A DNA stretch of 33,552 nt, taken from positions 1-33,552 of the forward strand of contig JAKTNK010000018.1 of the NCBI GenBank assembly GCA_029593465.1, written 5' to 3'. How positions within the stretch are numbered: position 1 is the first letter of the stretch; every line of letters starts with the position of its first letter. A program made the translations under genes and the position numbers. Of the stretch, positions 6,877 through 16,086 are shown in pieces. A model generated the notes under the pieces. The model saw only the letters and a list, made by a program, of their open reading frames with translations. It did not search any database and was not told the origin of the DNA. Source of the DNA: Streptococcus suis. GTDB lineage: Bacteria; Bacillota; Bacilli; Lactobacillales; Streptococcaceae.

Positions 6877-9507
6877 TTATTTCTGACGTTTTTTAGCAAA
6901 TGCCAGTGCCGCGAAACCTACAACTGTCGCCCCAGCTACCATTATTGTAGCTACTGACTTATTATCAGAGGTTTGAGCTGTACTTGCCTGGCTCGTTTCC
7001 TTATCAGCGGTTTTTGCCAAGACCTTTGCTGTATCCGACTTTGTTTCAGAGTTAGTCGTAACGGAGGACTTTTGAGAGTCTCCTTTACCCTCTAACTTCG
7101 TAACAGTCAAAGCAGACGCCGCTTGATAGTCAGCTGTTGAAACAGGTGATGAGACAGCTGTATTAACTTTGGTCATTGAAGGTCTTGTTTTCGCCATAGC
7201 TCCAAGGACTCTGAACGATGCATTTGCAACAACTGCTGTGGCATTGGTCATACCACCTGTCACTGCATTATGATTGGTATCTGCATTCACTTGAGTAGTG
7301 ACTTCAGATGGCTCAGAGACTTCTGGTCTGGTAGCTGCTATCAAGTCACTAAGCTGTTCCTTAGCTTGATCTAAGTTGCTCTTTGTCCGTTCATAGTCTT
7401 GTGCCGCTGTCTGTAAATCCTCTTGTAAGAGCTCCAATGCTTTGACATTGACTTCAAGCGATGCTTTAGCATTTTGAAGGTCGCTCTTAAGCGATCTAAC
7501 CCTAGCCTGTGTGCGCTCTACAAAGTCAGGATCGCTATATTTTTGAAGATTTTCTGATAGTTTTGCCATTTGAGCTTTCAAGTTAGCAATTCTTGTTTTA
7601 GACTGAGAAGCTGCTGCCTGTAAGACCTGATACTTTTTAAGCTCTTTAGTTAAGTTATCCTGCGCAACTACCTGTTCTTGAAGACGAAGTGCCTTAACTT
7701 GTTTCGCTTTTTCCAGTTGTGTCATCAACTGACTCTTATTGGCTGCTAACTTCGTTTTCAAAGCTACAAGAGTCTTATAATTATCACGTGATGCGGATAA
7801 TTGTTGACTAAGTGATTTCAATTTATCTTTAGCACGAACAACACTTGTTGAGGAAGATACCGTTGCTTTTTGAGCTTTTAAATCGGCAATTTCTGACTGA
7901 ATCGTCGCCATCGCTGACTTAACTGCGGAAATTTTAGCACTATTATCAACTGTTCTAGTCGCAACAAGTGAGGTCGTGTTAAAACGAGCAGATTGCACAT
8001 TGGCTGATGGAATGACATAGATATGCTGTGCATTAGAAGTCGCTGCCACCCCAAGATAGTAGGAACCCTTATTGTTGTTCTGTAGAAGACTAATCGTATG
8101 ACCGTAATTTGAAGTCACGTCATTAAAGAGCATATAAACTATCGAGTTGTAGAAGTAGTTCTTTAACTGGTCAACTGTTTTGGCATTGCCAAAGAAGCCT
8201 AAACTTTCGTACCCACGATTGTCGGAATAAGACAAGCCATGATTTTGAGCTTGTTTACCTACAATAGAAAAATTATGGGCATTGTTTAAATTACCAAATC
8301 CTGTACGGCGGTAGTCGTTAGCAATAGCAGCCGCAAATTCCTGCGCTGTTTTTGTCACTGTCAAGGTCGTCAAGCCCAGTTGAGTACGAACATCGTTTAA
8401 CAGTTCACCCGTAAATTGAGCCAACTCATTTTGAATCTCTACTGATAAATTATCTGGATTGATGTAACGCGTTTTATCAGCCGCAATTGACTGGTAGGAG
8501 TTAACCCCACTACCGTTGTATGATACGCCATAAACGGATGATTGAGCACCTGATTCGATTTTAGTTTTCAATCGTGCAACAGCAGTATTATAACCTGATG
8601 AAAAAGTCCAGCCACTATTTTCAATCGTTTTCAAAGCAGGGTAAACCTCGGTTTGATAGGTCGATGGCAGAACAATTTTATTAGAACCTTTCACTGACAC
8701 TACTTTAACCGTCTCTTGACTTGATGTCAGTTTGCTCAGCTCACTTTGTTTGCGAGATAACTCGTCCTGTTTAGATGCCAACTTTTTAGCAAGGTCTGCA
8801 TTGGCTGCCGCCGTTGCTGAGGTTGCAGCTTTCTCTGCAACTGATACCTCGCGTTCCAAACGCGTCACCTCTGCTTTAGCTTTAGTGAGGTCTGTCGCAA
8901 TTTGTTCTGGAGAATTAACCAAGGAATTTAATTCAGCCACTTTAGCCGCAGCCTCAGAAGCAGAAACCGCAGCCTCAGAAGCAGCGATACTTGCTGACGT
9001 CACTGTTTGTGATTGCGAATCTGCTACCGACTGATTCACAACATTGACAGCAGACTCCGAATGAAAGGTAGAAGTTGCTGAAGTAAGCTCAGATGCTAAC
9101 TCTGAGATATGCTCTGAAGTACCTTCAGACTTAACAGCAATAGCTTCTGAATGCTCGGCAACAGCGCTAGCTAATTGTTCTTCAAGAGTCGCCACTTCTG
9201 ACGCTGCTGCATCGGCTTCAGTAGACTGAGAGTTAACTTGACTCTCTTTATCTGCAAAAGCTTCACTGGCACTATCCGCATCAGCTTGAGCATGAATAAC
9301 CATGGCATTCGCTTCTGCAACAGTCGTTGGTACAAGTTCTGCTGTTGTCGTGGTTGCAGTCGTAGGCTCGTCAGAGACTGATGCCACCGTCAGTTCATCT
9401 GCTTGAACCGTAGCTTGATGTCCCAAGCCTAACCCAAGCAAAGCAAGCGTTGATGTCGCTGCTAACTTGCCTGAATTTTTCCTGACTAATCGTAGTTGTT
9501 TTATCAT
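6877..9507 (-). CDS. SEC10/PgrA-type (SpyAD-like) cell-surface protein
   Basis: 876 aa. An N-terminal signal peptide (about 1-36, ending at VQADE) is followed by an Ala/Ser/Glu-rich coiled coil (about 70-265). A globular domain (about 285-530) contains the conserved YINPDNLSVEIQNELAQF start and CAP-like segments (QEFAAAIANDY, SNYGHTISLL, YYLGVA), and is followed by a second coiled coil (about 540-720), a low-complexity Ser/Thr/Ala stalk and a C-terminal membrane helix with a KKRQK tail. Length, architecture and location before rpsL match S. pyogenes SpyAD (Spy0269), an adhesin linked to cell division; the SEC10/PgrA domain also occurs in surface-exclusion proteins. No canonical LPXTG is seen; LAKTAD lies where one might be. 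Anchoring may be by the membrane helix. Confidence 0.85.
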   Translation of the reverse strand: MIKQLRLVRKNSGKLAATSTLALLGLGLGHQATVQADELTVASVSDEPTTATTTTAELVPTTVAEANAMVIHAQADADSASEAFADKESQVNSQSTEADAAASEVATLEEQLASAVAEHSEAIAVKSEGTSEHISELASELTSATSTFHSESAVNVVNQSVADSQSQTVTSASIAASEAAVSASEAAAKVAELNSLVNSPEQIATDLTKAKAEVTRLEREVSVAEKAATSATAAANADLAKKLASKQDELSRKQSELSKLTSSQETVKVVSVKGSNKIVLPSTYQTEVYPALKTIENSGWTFSSGYNTAVARLKTKIESGAQSSVYGVSYNGSGVNSYQSIAADKTRYINPDNLSVEIQNELAQFTGELLNDVRTQLGLTTLTVTKTAQEFAAAIANDYRRTGFGNLNNAHNFSIVGKQAQNHGLSYSDNRGYESLGFFGNAKTVDQLKNYFYNSIVYMLFNDVTSNYGHTISLLQNNNKGSYYLGVAATSNAQHIYVIPSANVQSARFNTTSLVATRTVDNSAKISAVKSAMATIQSEIADLKAQKATVSSSTSVVRAKDKLKSLSQQLSASRDNYKTLVALKTKLAANKSQLMTQLEKAKQVKALRLQEQVVAQDNLTKELKKYQVLQAAASQSKTRIANLKAQMAKLSENLQKYSDPDFVERTQARVRSLKSDLQNAKASLEVNVKALELLQEDLQTAAQDYERTKSNLDQAKEQLSDLIAATRPEVSEPSEVTTQVNADTNHNAVTGGMTNATAVVANASFRVLGAMAKTRPSMTKVNTAVSSPVSTADYQAASALTVTKLEGKGDSQKSSVTTNSETKSDTAKVLAKTADKETSQASTAQTSDNKSVATIMVAGATVVGFAALAFAKKRQK

Positions 9508-9644
9508 AAATACCCACTCACTAATTTTTTATTTCGAATAAACCGGTGCTCAAAAAGGGCAGGGTTCAATCAGCATAGAAATAATAACATAAGAATATGT
9601 CATTTTTGTAACATCTGCGTGTTATTTTGATAATAATTCAAACA

Positions 9645-10457
9645 TCAATCAAAGATATTACCTGTCTCGACCCTAACATAGCTATTTTTCACATCTAGTT
9701 CCGAGACTTTTAACAAGGATTTGTACGACACATCCATTTTTTCAGCCTGCGCATTCTCGGCAAAGACAGCGACTCCAACTAGCTCACTATCAAATTCTGC
9801 TAAAAGTCCCATCATCCCTGTGACAGTACCACCACCTTTTAGGAAATCATCCACAATAAGAACACGACTTCCAGGCTTCAGACTCCGCTTTGATAGAAAC
9901 ATTTTTTCGATACGATCTGACGAACCACTCACGTAGTTGACAGAAACAGTTGAGCCTTCTGTGATTTTTAAATCACGGCGCACGATGACAAAAGGAACAT
10001 TCAACACATTAGCAACAGCGTTTGCTAATGGGACGCCTTTCGTTGCCACTGTCATGACGGCATCAATAGTTTCCCCTTTAAAGGCATTGGCAATAATGCG
10101 TCCAACATTTTGAAGAATGCTTGGGGTGCTCAATAAATCCGTCAAATACAAATAGCCACCTGGAAGAATGCGGTCACTTTCAGACAATTTTTGACAAAGC
10201 TCTTCCACAATCTTTAAAGCGTCTTCTTTGGCAATGCTCGGTGTAAAAATAACCCCACCGCTAGCACCTGTTACAGTCTCTATTTCTCCAATGCCACTAT
10301 CTTCAAAAGCTCGTTTGATAATGGCAATATCTTCCGAAATCGATGATTTGGCTGCTTGATATTTACTGGCAAAGGTATTTAAATTGGTCAATTGGTAAGG
10401 ATTGTTAATCAGATAGTTTGAAATCACAACCATACGCTCACTACGTCTTAGTTTCAT
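9645..10457 (-). CDS. purR: purine operon regulator PurR
   Basis: 270 aa. An N-terminal winged-helix DNA-binding domain (about 1-72, starting MKLRRSERMVVISNYL) precedes a phosphoribosyltransferase-like domain with the PRPP-binding motif VLIVDDFLKGGGTV (about 198-211). In Gram-positives it controls purine synthesis and salvage genes in response to PRPP; in streptococci it has been described as a repressor and activator. I prefer the ATG at 10457 over an in-frame GTG at 10472, since GAGGAA lies before the ATG and family members start MKLRRSERM. Candidate PurBoxes lie upstream of its promoter. Confidence 0.95.
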   Translation of the reverse strand: MKLRRSERMVVISNYLINNPYQLTNLNTFASKYQAAKSSISEDIAIIKRAFEDSGIGEIETVTGASGGVIFTPSIAKEDALKIVEELCQKLSESDRILPGGYLYLTDLLSTPSILQNVGRIIANAFKGETIDAVMTVATKGVPLANAVANVLNVPFVIVRRDLKITEGSTVSVNYVSGSSDRIEKMFLSKRSLKPGSRVLIVDDFLKGGGTVTGMMGLLAEFDSELVGVAVFAENAQAEKMDVSYKSLLKVSELDVKNSYVRVETGNIFD

Positions 10458-10574
10458 CGCTTTATTCCTCACTTCTAGTGACGAAACAGCATTAATTTAT
10501 TAACCATTTCAATCCTAAATACACTGCTAACAATAGGTTTTGGTTATTCTGCTTTATCACTTGTTTTTTTAGTT

Positions 10575-10580
10575 ATTATA
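10575..10580 (-). promoter_or_regulatory. purR promoter (extended -10)
   Basis: On the minus strand TGCTATAAT is an extended -10 about 118 nt before the purR ATG. The -35 region is poor, which suits control by a bound regulator; two candidate PurBoxes lie directly upstream. Confidence 0.5.
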
Positions 10581-10593
10581 GCATAATGCAACG

Positions 10594-10632
10594 AAAAAAC
10601 GAACATTTTATACAATCAATGCTCGTTTTTTT
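10594..10632 (-). terminator. yhaM-operon terminator overlapping candidate PurBoxes
   Basis: AAAAAACGA and TCGTTTTTT pair, with an inner CATT/AATG extension, and on the minus strand the stem is followed by TTTTTTCG, giving an intrinsic terminator 17 nt after the yhaM stop. The same bases contain CGAACATT on the plus strand and CGAGCATT on the minus strand. These resemble the PurBox core (CGAA flanked by A/T) and are arranged as an inverted pair just upstream of the purR promoter. Confidence 0.65.
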
Positions 10633-10649
10633 CTTTTTTACCCCTTCAA

Positions 10650-11588
10650 CTACAATCTTGGTTTGTAGAAAGAGCGGTTATCAAGAGCGAAGAGTCGTGA
10701 CGTCATCTCTCCTTCACCAATCCGGCTAAGGGCCGTGGTCATCATCATCATCTCTGCATCAATATTATCAATCATATGGATAATCTCTGCCTCCATAATA
10801 CGCGGTCGGACAGGGCTACCATACTCTAACAAACCATGATGACTTAGGACCACATGGCGCAGAACGGTCACATCTTCTTTCGTATCATCGATGTTTAGTT
10901 CACCTAAAACTTTCGTGATTTCTTCATCAATCAAGGCAATATGCCCAATCAGGTTGCCTCGCACAGTATATTCCGTGTTATCTGGTCCAGAAAGTTCTAT
11001 CACCTTGCCCAAATCGTGTAACATAATTCCCGCAAATAACAAACTTTTATTAAGTTCTGGGTAAATGTCACTAATGGCATCTGCCAAACGCACCATGGTA
11101 GCTGTGTGATAGGCTAAGCCGGATTCGAAGGCGTGATGATTAGTTTTAGCTGCAGGATAGCTAAAAAAGTCTTTGTGATATTTGCGGTACAGGGCACGAA
11201 CAATACGTTGCCAGGTAGGATTTTCAATCTTAAAGACCATCTGTTCTAGATAATCTTTCACCTCAGTAACATTCACTGGTGGTTTTTCTTTAAAATCGGC
11301 TGGGTCATTTGGCTCACCCACTTCTGGAAGACGTAGCGTAATCTGATTCACCTGAGGGGTATTATTGTAAACTTCGCGACGACCTTGCATATAAACCACT
11401 TTACCAGCAGTAAATGTCTCGACATTGTGTGGCTGTGCATCCCAGAGGTTACCTGAAATTTCACCCGAATCATCTTGGAAGGTCATGGCCAAAAAGTCTT
11501 TACCAGCTCTTGTCTTTCGTAATTCAGCTTTTTTGATAAGGTAAAAACCTTCGAAAAGCTCATCTTTTTTCATTTGATTAATTTTCAT
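10650..11588 (-). CDS. yhaM: 3'-5' exoribonuclease YhaM (Cbf1-like)
   Basis: 312 aa. An N-terminal OB-fold nucleic-acid-binding domain (about 1-95) is followed by an HD phosphohydrolase domain with H...HD...H metal ligands: HHAFESGLAYHT (about 153-164), MLHDLGK and VLSHHGLLEYG. YhaM trims single-stranded 3' ends of RNA in Gram-positive bacteria and was earlier called CMP-binding factor. It overlaps rmuC by 11 nt, so it is translated from the same message, and a terminator follows. Confidence 0.95.
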   Translation of the reverse strand: MKINQMKKDELFEGFYLIKKAELRKTRAGKDFLAMTFQDDSGEISGNLWDAQPHNVETFTAGKVVYMQGRREVYNNTPQVNQITLRLPEVGEPNDPADFKEKPPVNVTEVKDYLEQMVFKIENPTWQRIVRALYRKYHKDFFSYPAAKTNHHAFESGLAYHTATMVRLADAISDIYPELNKSLLFAGIMLHDLGKVIELSGPDNTEYTVRGNLIGHIALIDEEITKVLGELNIDDTKEDVTVLRHVVLSHHGLLEYGSPVRPRIMEAEIIHMIDNIDAEMMMMTTALSRIGEGEMTSRLFALDNRSFYKPRL

Positions 11589-12858
11589 AAGAATCCTCGT
11601 CTTCTAAGGGGGGAATATCTAAGAGATTCGCTGTTGCACTATCTTGATAGCTTTCAATCGTTTGCAAAGCTCTTCGAACAGCATTTGTCCGTGTTGTCAA
11701 CAAACTATCCACAGTCTTACTGGCTGTTGATAACTGCTTCTGGGCCTTAACCAGTAAGTTACCAAATTTATCAAATTCCAATTTGACATTGCCTAAGACT
11801 TTACTAATATCATCGGCATTTTTTTGAATATTTAGCGTTCTAAAACCAACTGATAGTGAGTTGAGCAGGGCAGATAAGGTTGAGGGGCCCGCAACAACAA
11901 TATTTTCCTCACGCCTCAAACTGTCAAAGAAAGCTGCTTGACGAACCACTTCTGCGTAAAGACCTTCTGTTGGTAAAAAGAGAATCCCAAAATTAGTGGT
12001 ATCAGGTGGACTGACATACTTCTGGTTAATAGCCTTAGCAAATCGCTTGATGCTCGCCAATAAGGACTTGCGATGGCTTTCAATTTGCGCTTTGTCCCCT
12101 GTATCATAAGCTTCTTCCAGGCGGTAGTAATCTTCCAAGGGAAACTTGGAGTCAATCGGCAGGTAAACATAGTCTCCTTGATGGGTTCCTGGCAGCTTAA
12201 CAGCATACTCGACACGTTCCTTGGACTGCGGAACAGTCACAAACTCTCGTTCATATTGGCTTTCTGTTAAGATATCTTCTATAATTTGCCCTAATTGTAA
12301 TTCACCCAAGATGCCTCTTGTCTTGGTGTTAGAAAGCACCTTATTCAAACTGCCAACATCCTTAGCAACCGACTTCATCTCGCCAAGCCCTTGATTAACC
12401 GACTCTAACTGTTTAGACACACTCTCAAATGAGGCTTGAAGACGATTTTGCAAGGTTTTTTCCAACTTTTCTTCAACCGTTAAGCGCATCTGCTCTAAGC
12501 GTTTTTCATTCGAATCTTGCATCTCTTTAACACTGGCTGTCAGTCTCTGACTAATCGCCTCCAATCGTTGGTCTGAGCGATCACGATTTTCAGCAAGATT
12601 CTGATGCAAGACATCACGAATAGCTGCTAATTGTTGATACAATTCCGTACGGAGTTGGGCAGAATCCTGACTTGCAGCTAGCCGCTGGTCGCTAGCTGAT
12701 GTACTTAGTTGGTAAGATAGCTGTTCTGAGAGATTATCGGCATGATTATCCAATTGTTCTGCCAAACGCTCATTTAACTGAGTGACTTTTTGATATAAAA
12801 AAATCGTTAAAACAAGACTGACTAGACTAACCAAAATAAGTAAAACTTGCACTAGCAT
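11578..12858 (-). CDS. rmuC: DNA recombination protein RmuC
   Basis: 426 aa. A membrane helix at residues 4-22 precedes a long coiled coil (about 25-180) and the RmuC domain (about 195-385, with DSKFPLEDYYRL and GILFLPTEGLYAEV). The family is related to restriction-type nuclease folds and limits inversions between short repeats in E. coli. The start follows AAGGAAAGGG closely. It lies 8 nt after thiN and overlaps yhaM. Confidence 0.93.
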   Translation of the reverse strand: MLVQVLLILVSLVSLVLTIFLYQKVTQLNERLAEQLDNHADNLSEQLSYQLSTSASDQRLAASQDSAQLRTELYQQLAAIRDVLHQNLAENRDRSDQRLEAISQRLTASVKEMQDSNEKRLEQMRLTVEEKLEKTLQNRLQASFESVSKQLESVNQGLGEMKSVAKDVGSLNKVLSNTKTRGILGELQLGQIIEDILTESQYEREFVTVPQSKERVEYAVKLPGTHQGDYVYLPIDSKFPLEDYYRLEEAYDTGDKAQIESHRKSLLASIKRFAKAINQKYVSPPDTTNFGILFLPTEGLYAEVVRQAAFFDSLRREENIVVAGPSTLSALLNSLSVGFRTLNIQKNADDISKVLGNVKLEFDKFGNLLVKAQKQLSTASKTVDSLLTTRTNAVRRALQTIESYQDSATANLLDIPPLEDEDSYEN

Positions 12859-12866
12859 CCCTTTCC

Positions 12867-13493
12867 TTAATCCTTACTCTCAATAACCACGACATAGCCT
12901 TTGGGAACTGTCACGCTAATAGGCTTTCCAATAGCTTCATTACTGGAATAGATTTTTTTCTGAAAAAAATTTGCTGCTGTTAGGTCATACTTGGCTCCTA
13001 AAATCGTTAAAGTCGTATCTTGGTCGGTCATAAATGCCAAGTAGGTCATTTGAGGATGAGCATCAAAAACGTGGTTCCCTTGAGGTAAGTAGCTGACAAT
13101 ATTACAATTATCAACCAAACAAATCTGTCTCATATAGGGAGCGATTTGAGAATCACTAGGCAGAAAAATATTGGCTAAAAAATGATCTAATCGTCCACCA
13201 AAAGCGCCAAATACTGTTACTCGGGCTTTAGGATAGTGACGAAACACAAGTTTCAAGGCTAATTCAGTATCCGTGTCATTTTTTTCAGCAGGGGATTGAT
13301 AGATTTTGGCGCCAGATAAAGCAATCTGACTCATCTCACTATCTGATACAGAATCAAAGTCCCCCACTGCCCAATCAAGAGAGTAGCCTTGTTCTAAAAG
13401 GGTCAGGGCACCGCGATCAATACCAACATAAAGGTCAAAATCCTTGCCTAAGGGAGTGTAATTTCCACCAGCTAATAGAGCTACCCTAATCAT
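12867..13493 (-). CDS. thiN: thiamine pyrophosphokinase
   Basis: 208 aa. Transfers pyrophosphate from ATP to thiamine, making the cofactor TPP. The motifs GDFDSVS (about 44-50) and EKNDTDTELAL (about 68-78) are the family's metal- and ATP-binding signatures, and GGRLDHFL (about 100-107) is also conserved. The C-terminal beta domain binds thiamine. It overlaps rpe by 8 nt. Confidence 0.95.
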   Translation of the reverse strand: MIRVALLAGGNYTPLGKDFDLYVGIDRGALTLLEQGYSLDWAVGDFDSVSDSEMSQIALSGAKIYQSPAEKNDTDTELALKLVFRHYPKARVTVFGAFGGRLDHFLANIFLPSDSQIAPYMRQICLVDNCNIVSYLPQGNHVFDAHPQMTYLAFMTDQDTTLTILGAKYDLTAANFFQKKIYSSNEAIGKPISVTVPKGYVVVIESKD

Positions 13494-14148
13494 CTAAAGC
13501 CACACGTAAGGTTTCGACTTGCGCTGCTAAATCCTGTGCTTTGAATAGATAGGAACCTGCCACAAAAACATTCGCACCAGCAGCAGCAGCAGCCTTAATG
13601 GTCGTGTTATCCACACCGCCATCCACCTCAATATCAAAACTAAGACCTTTCTCAGAACGCCACTTGGCTACTGTAGCAACCTTATCCAAACACTCAGGTA
13701 GAAAGGCTTGCCCACCAAAACCTGGATTAACAGTCATAATGAGAACCTGATCCACTAAATTCAAAACAGGAATCAAACTTTCCACTGGTGTTCCTGGATT
13801 GATGACAACACCTGCCTTCATACCTGCAGCTTTAATTTTTTGCAATGCCCCGTGGATATGAGGTGTGCTTTCAACATGAATGGTCATAATGTCAGCCCCT
13901 GCTTGAGCATAAGCTTCGACAAATCGTTCTGGATTAACGACCATGAGATGCACATCAAAGACTAGTTTGCTATGTTTGCGCATGCTAGCCACAACATCAG
14001 CACCAAAACTGATATTAGGAACAAATTGACCATCCATAATATCAATATGGACATACTCAGCACTGGTTTCTTCAATACGCTTTAACTCGGAAGCAAAATT
14101 AGCATAATCAGCAGCTAAAATGGAGGGAGCTATTTTAGAATGCAACAT
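13486..14148 (-). CDS. rpe: ribulose-phosphate 3-epimerase
   Basis: 220 aa TIM-barrel enzyme interconverting ribulose-5-phosphate and xylulose-5-phosphate in the pentose phosphate pathway. Metal ligands and active-site motifs are present: VHIDIMDGQFVPNISFG (about 34-50), MTVNPGFGGQAF (about 139-150) and EVDGGV (about 174-179). Placed 6 nt after rsgA and overlapping thiN. Confidence 0.97.
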   Translation of the reverse strand: MLHSKIAPSILAADYANFASELKRIEETSAEYVHIDIMDGQFVPNISFGADVVASMRKHSKLVFDVHLMVVNPERFVEAYAQAGADIMTIHVESTPHIHGALQKIKAAGMKAGVVINPGTPVESLIPVLNLVDQVLIMTVNPGFGGQAFLPECLDKVATVAKWRSEKGLSFDIEVDGGVDNTTIKAAAAAGANVFVAGSYLFKAQDLAAQVETLRVALDD

Positions 14149-14154
14149 CTTGAC

Positions 14155-15027
14155 CTACTTTCTTTTTATCACTTTGATATAGGTTTCACGACGGTTTTCA
14201 ATCTCACTAAGGAATTGCAGATAATTGTCATAACGCGATTGCCAAATAAGCCCTTGCTCTAGGGCCTCTTTGACCCCACAAGAAGGCTCATGCGTGTGAG
14301 TACAAGATCTGAATTTGCAAAAATGGCTAGCTTTGCGAATTTCAGGAAAGGCTTCACTCAGTTCAGCAGCTGTTTTAACCTCGTAATCCAGCGATGAAAA
14401 GCCTGGGGTATCAGCTATTTTACCACCATGCACATCGTAAAGACTAACCACTCGTGTGGTATGACGACCACGACCTAAACTATCTGAAATTTCCCCAGTT
14501 TCCAAGGCTAAATCAGGCGCAATCCTGTTGAGCAGGGTGGATTTCCCAACCCCTGTCTGCCCCATAAAAACAGTTACCTTCCCTTTCAAAAGCGGCAACA
14601 AAGTCTCAATAGAGGTCACAAAATCATAGCCAATCTTGCGATACTCTCGGGCAATCTGCTCCATCTCTTGGGGACTAGCTAGTAAATCCATTTTGGAAAT
14701 ATAAACAATTGGTTTAATCCTTCGATGTTCCAATAACACTAGAAACCGATCCAAGAGATTAGCATTGAAATCCGGTTCCTTAGCAGACATAATGACAACG
14801 GCCTGATCAACATTGACAATAGCCGGTCTCACAAGGCTATTGTGACGCTCATGAATCGCCAAAATATAGCCTTCTGAATAGTCATCTGCTGAAAAGTCAA
14901 CAAAATCACCGACGTAGGGAGTTTGACCTTTCTTACGAAACTTTCCCCTAGCTCTTGTTTGATAAACCTTGCCGTCTGACTCGACGTCATAAAAGCCCGC
15001 CAAGGCTTTGATAATTCTTCCTCGCAA
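14155..15027 (-). CDS. rsgA: ribosome small-subunit-dependent GTPase RsgA
   Basis: 290 aa. N-terminal OB fold (about 1-65), then a circularly permuted GTPase with G4 (SKMD, about 110) before G1 (GQTGVGKST, about 171-179) and G3 (DTPGF). A C-terminal zinc-binding site reads [14 protein letters not shown]. RsgA acts late in 30S maturation and is inhibited by (p)ppGpp. The start is a TTG at 15027 with AAGGAG five nt upstream; I see no better ATG. First gene of a five-gene operon ending with yhaM. Confidence 0.96.
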   Translation of the reverse strand: MRGRIIKALAGFYDVESDGKVYQTRARGKFRKKGQTPYVGDFVDFSADDYSEGYILAIHERHNSLVRPAIVNVDQAVVIMSAKEPDFNANLLDRFLVLLEHRRIKPIVYISKMDLLASPQEMEQIAREYRKIGYDFVTSIETLLPLLKGKVTVFMGQTGVGKSTLLNRIAPDLALETGEISDSLGRGRHTTRVVSLYDVHGGKIADTPGFSSLDYEVKTAAELSEAFPEIRKASHFCKFRSCTHTHEPSCGVKEALEQGLIWQSRYDNYLQFLSEIENRRETYIKVIKRK

Positions 15028-15058
15028 ATGAACTCCTTAGTAAATTGAAGATAGTCCT

Positions 15059-15064
15059 ATTATA
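15059..15064 (-). promoter_or_regulatory. rsgA-rpe-thiN-rmuC-yhaM promoter
   Basis: TGATATAAT on the minus strand is an extended -10 about 32 nt before the rsgA TTG. No convincing -35 is visible. Confidence 0.5.
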
Positions 15065-15127
15065 TCAGAATTATCTGTATTCTTCAGCAGAGAATCCCAT
15101 TTGATAGGCAAGAAAGAGGAAAAGTCT

Positions 15128-15463
15128 TTAAAACATAAGATAAAGCAACTGTTCACCAATCAACGTAGCCGTCTGCATGATGACACCACAATAGAGACAA
15201 GATAGGCAACCCTTCTTAAAAAGGCTGAGGCGATGATTGGGAACTTGACAAAGAATGACAAAAGCCGAAAACAGACTCAAAAAACGCAGCAGCTGACACA
15301 TATAAGATATTGAGCATAATTGCGCTAGAGGGATTAAAAACAAGGTCCATAAATAAACAAATTTCAGGCGTCTTACCCAACCTCCCTTTTGACAAGTCTC
15401 TGTCATCAGGATAAAGCATGACAAGGTGGCTAAAATCGAAATCAAACATGAAAGTGCGTGCAT
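15128..15463 (-). CDS. small hypothetical membrane protein
   Basis: A 111-aa protein from the third of three consecutive in-frame ATGs; AAGGA lies 7 nt before it. About four hydrophobic segments cover most of its length, it is Cys-rich (about 9 Cys), and it has no recognisable motif. It sits alone between rsgA and the divergent immunity genes. Its neighbours suggest it could belong to the bacteriocin-defence group, but nothing in the sequence proves this. A longer reading from 15544 is possible but lacks a ribosome binding site. Confidence 0.45.
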   Translation of the reverse strand: MHALSCLISILATLSCFILMTETCQKGGWVRRLKFVYLWTLFLIPLAQLCSISYMCQLLRFLSLFSAFVILCQVPNHRLSLFKKGCLSCLYCGVIMQTATLIGEQLLYLMF

Positions 15464-15606
15464 CATCATTTCCTTTTCTCTTATTCTTCTTACCTTTTTA
15501 TTCGAAAAAGAAATCAGAAAAATGAAAAATAAAAATATTTGCATCCCAAAACACGACTAAGTCAACTCATGCCCAAACCTTACTAGAGCATCAGCGTAAA
15601 TCAAAA

Positions 15607-15644
15607 GGAAAGCGCTTTATTTTTGCTCTGAAAAATGATATGCT
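15607..15644 (+). promoter_or_regulatory. promoter with candidate CcpA (cre) site for the immunity genes
   Basis: GGAAAGCGCTTTAT (15607-15620) matches the CcpA cre pattern except at its first base. An extended -10, TGATATGCT (-10 at 15639-15644), lies downstream, and a weak -35 (TTTATT, 15616-15621, 17-nt spacing) overlaps the cre site. Binding there would block the promoter, so carbon-catabolite repression is a reasonable inference. Confidence 0.45.
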
Positions 15645-15704
15645 TTAAGTGAGAACCATGCACTTTATCAGCTATCAAGAGACGAGTGTTTGCACGAGAG
15701 GTTC

Positions 15705-15716
15705 GTATGATCATAC
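15705..15716. promoter_or_regulatory. 12-bp palindrome in the immunity-gene leader
   Basis: GTATGATCATAC is a perfect palindrome about 40 nt before the first immunity ATG and downstream of the predicted start of transcription. It could be an operator or an mRNA feature. Confidence 0.3.
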
Positions 15717-15755
15717 TACTTCTGGGGGCAGCGATAACGCTAGAATGGGGAAGTT

Positions 15756-16040
15756 ATGGCAACGAAACAATCATTTAAAAACGAGATTGAGAAAATCTAT
15801 TGGAACAAACAGCTGCACTTGAGTCAGGCATTAAGAGAAGAACTTTTGAAAACGATGACAGGGCTTGAAAAAGGAGACCGAGTCAGTTACCTGGCTTATC
15901 GCTTATATCCCCATGTTTTGAAGGAGACCTTCTCTAATAAAGCCGATGAACTCATATCACTAAAGAAAACATTGGAAAAAGCGAGATGGAAATATTATTT
16001 TGGTGAGGTTCTGGGGCTTGCTTTTACAGCTTTCAAGTAG
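15756..16040 (+). CDS. bacteriocin immunity protein (EntA-immunity-like)
   Basis: A 94-aa, mostly helical, charged soluble protein without membrane segments. Size and pattern (amphipathic helices starting NEIEKIYWN, then LREELLKTM, VSYLAYRLYPHVL) resemble the four-helix immunity proteins for class IIa bacteriocins, which protect cells by blocking the bacteriocin-occupied mannose PTS. No bacteriocin precursor (double-glycine leader, YGNGV) is nearby, so it appears to be an orphan immunity gene. It is followed 46 nt later by a second one. Confidence 0.6.
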   Translation: MATKQSFKNEIEKIYWNKQLHLSQALREELLKTMTGLEKGDRVSYLAYRLYPHVLKETFSNKADELISLKKTLEKARWKYYFGEVLGLAFTAFK

Positions 16041-16086
16041 CAGGGCACACTGCATACGGCAGCCTTATTAACTGAGGAGGTGGCAA

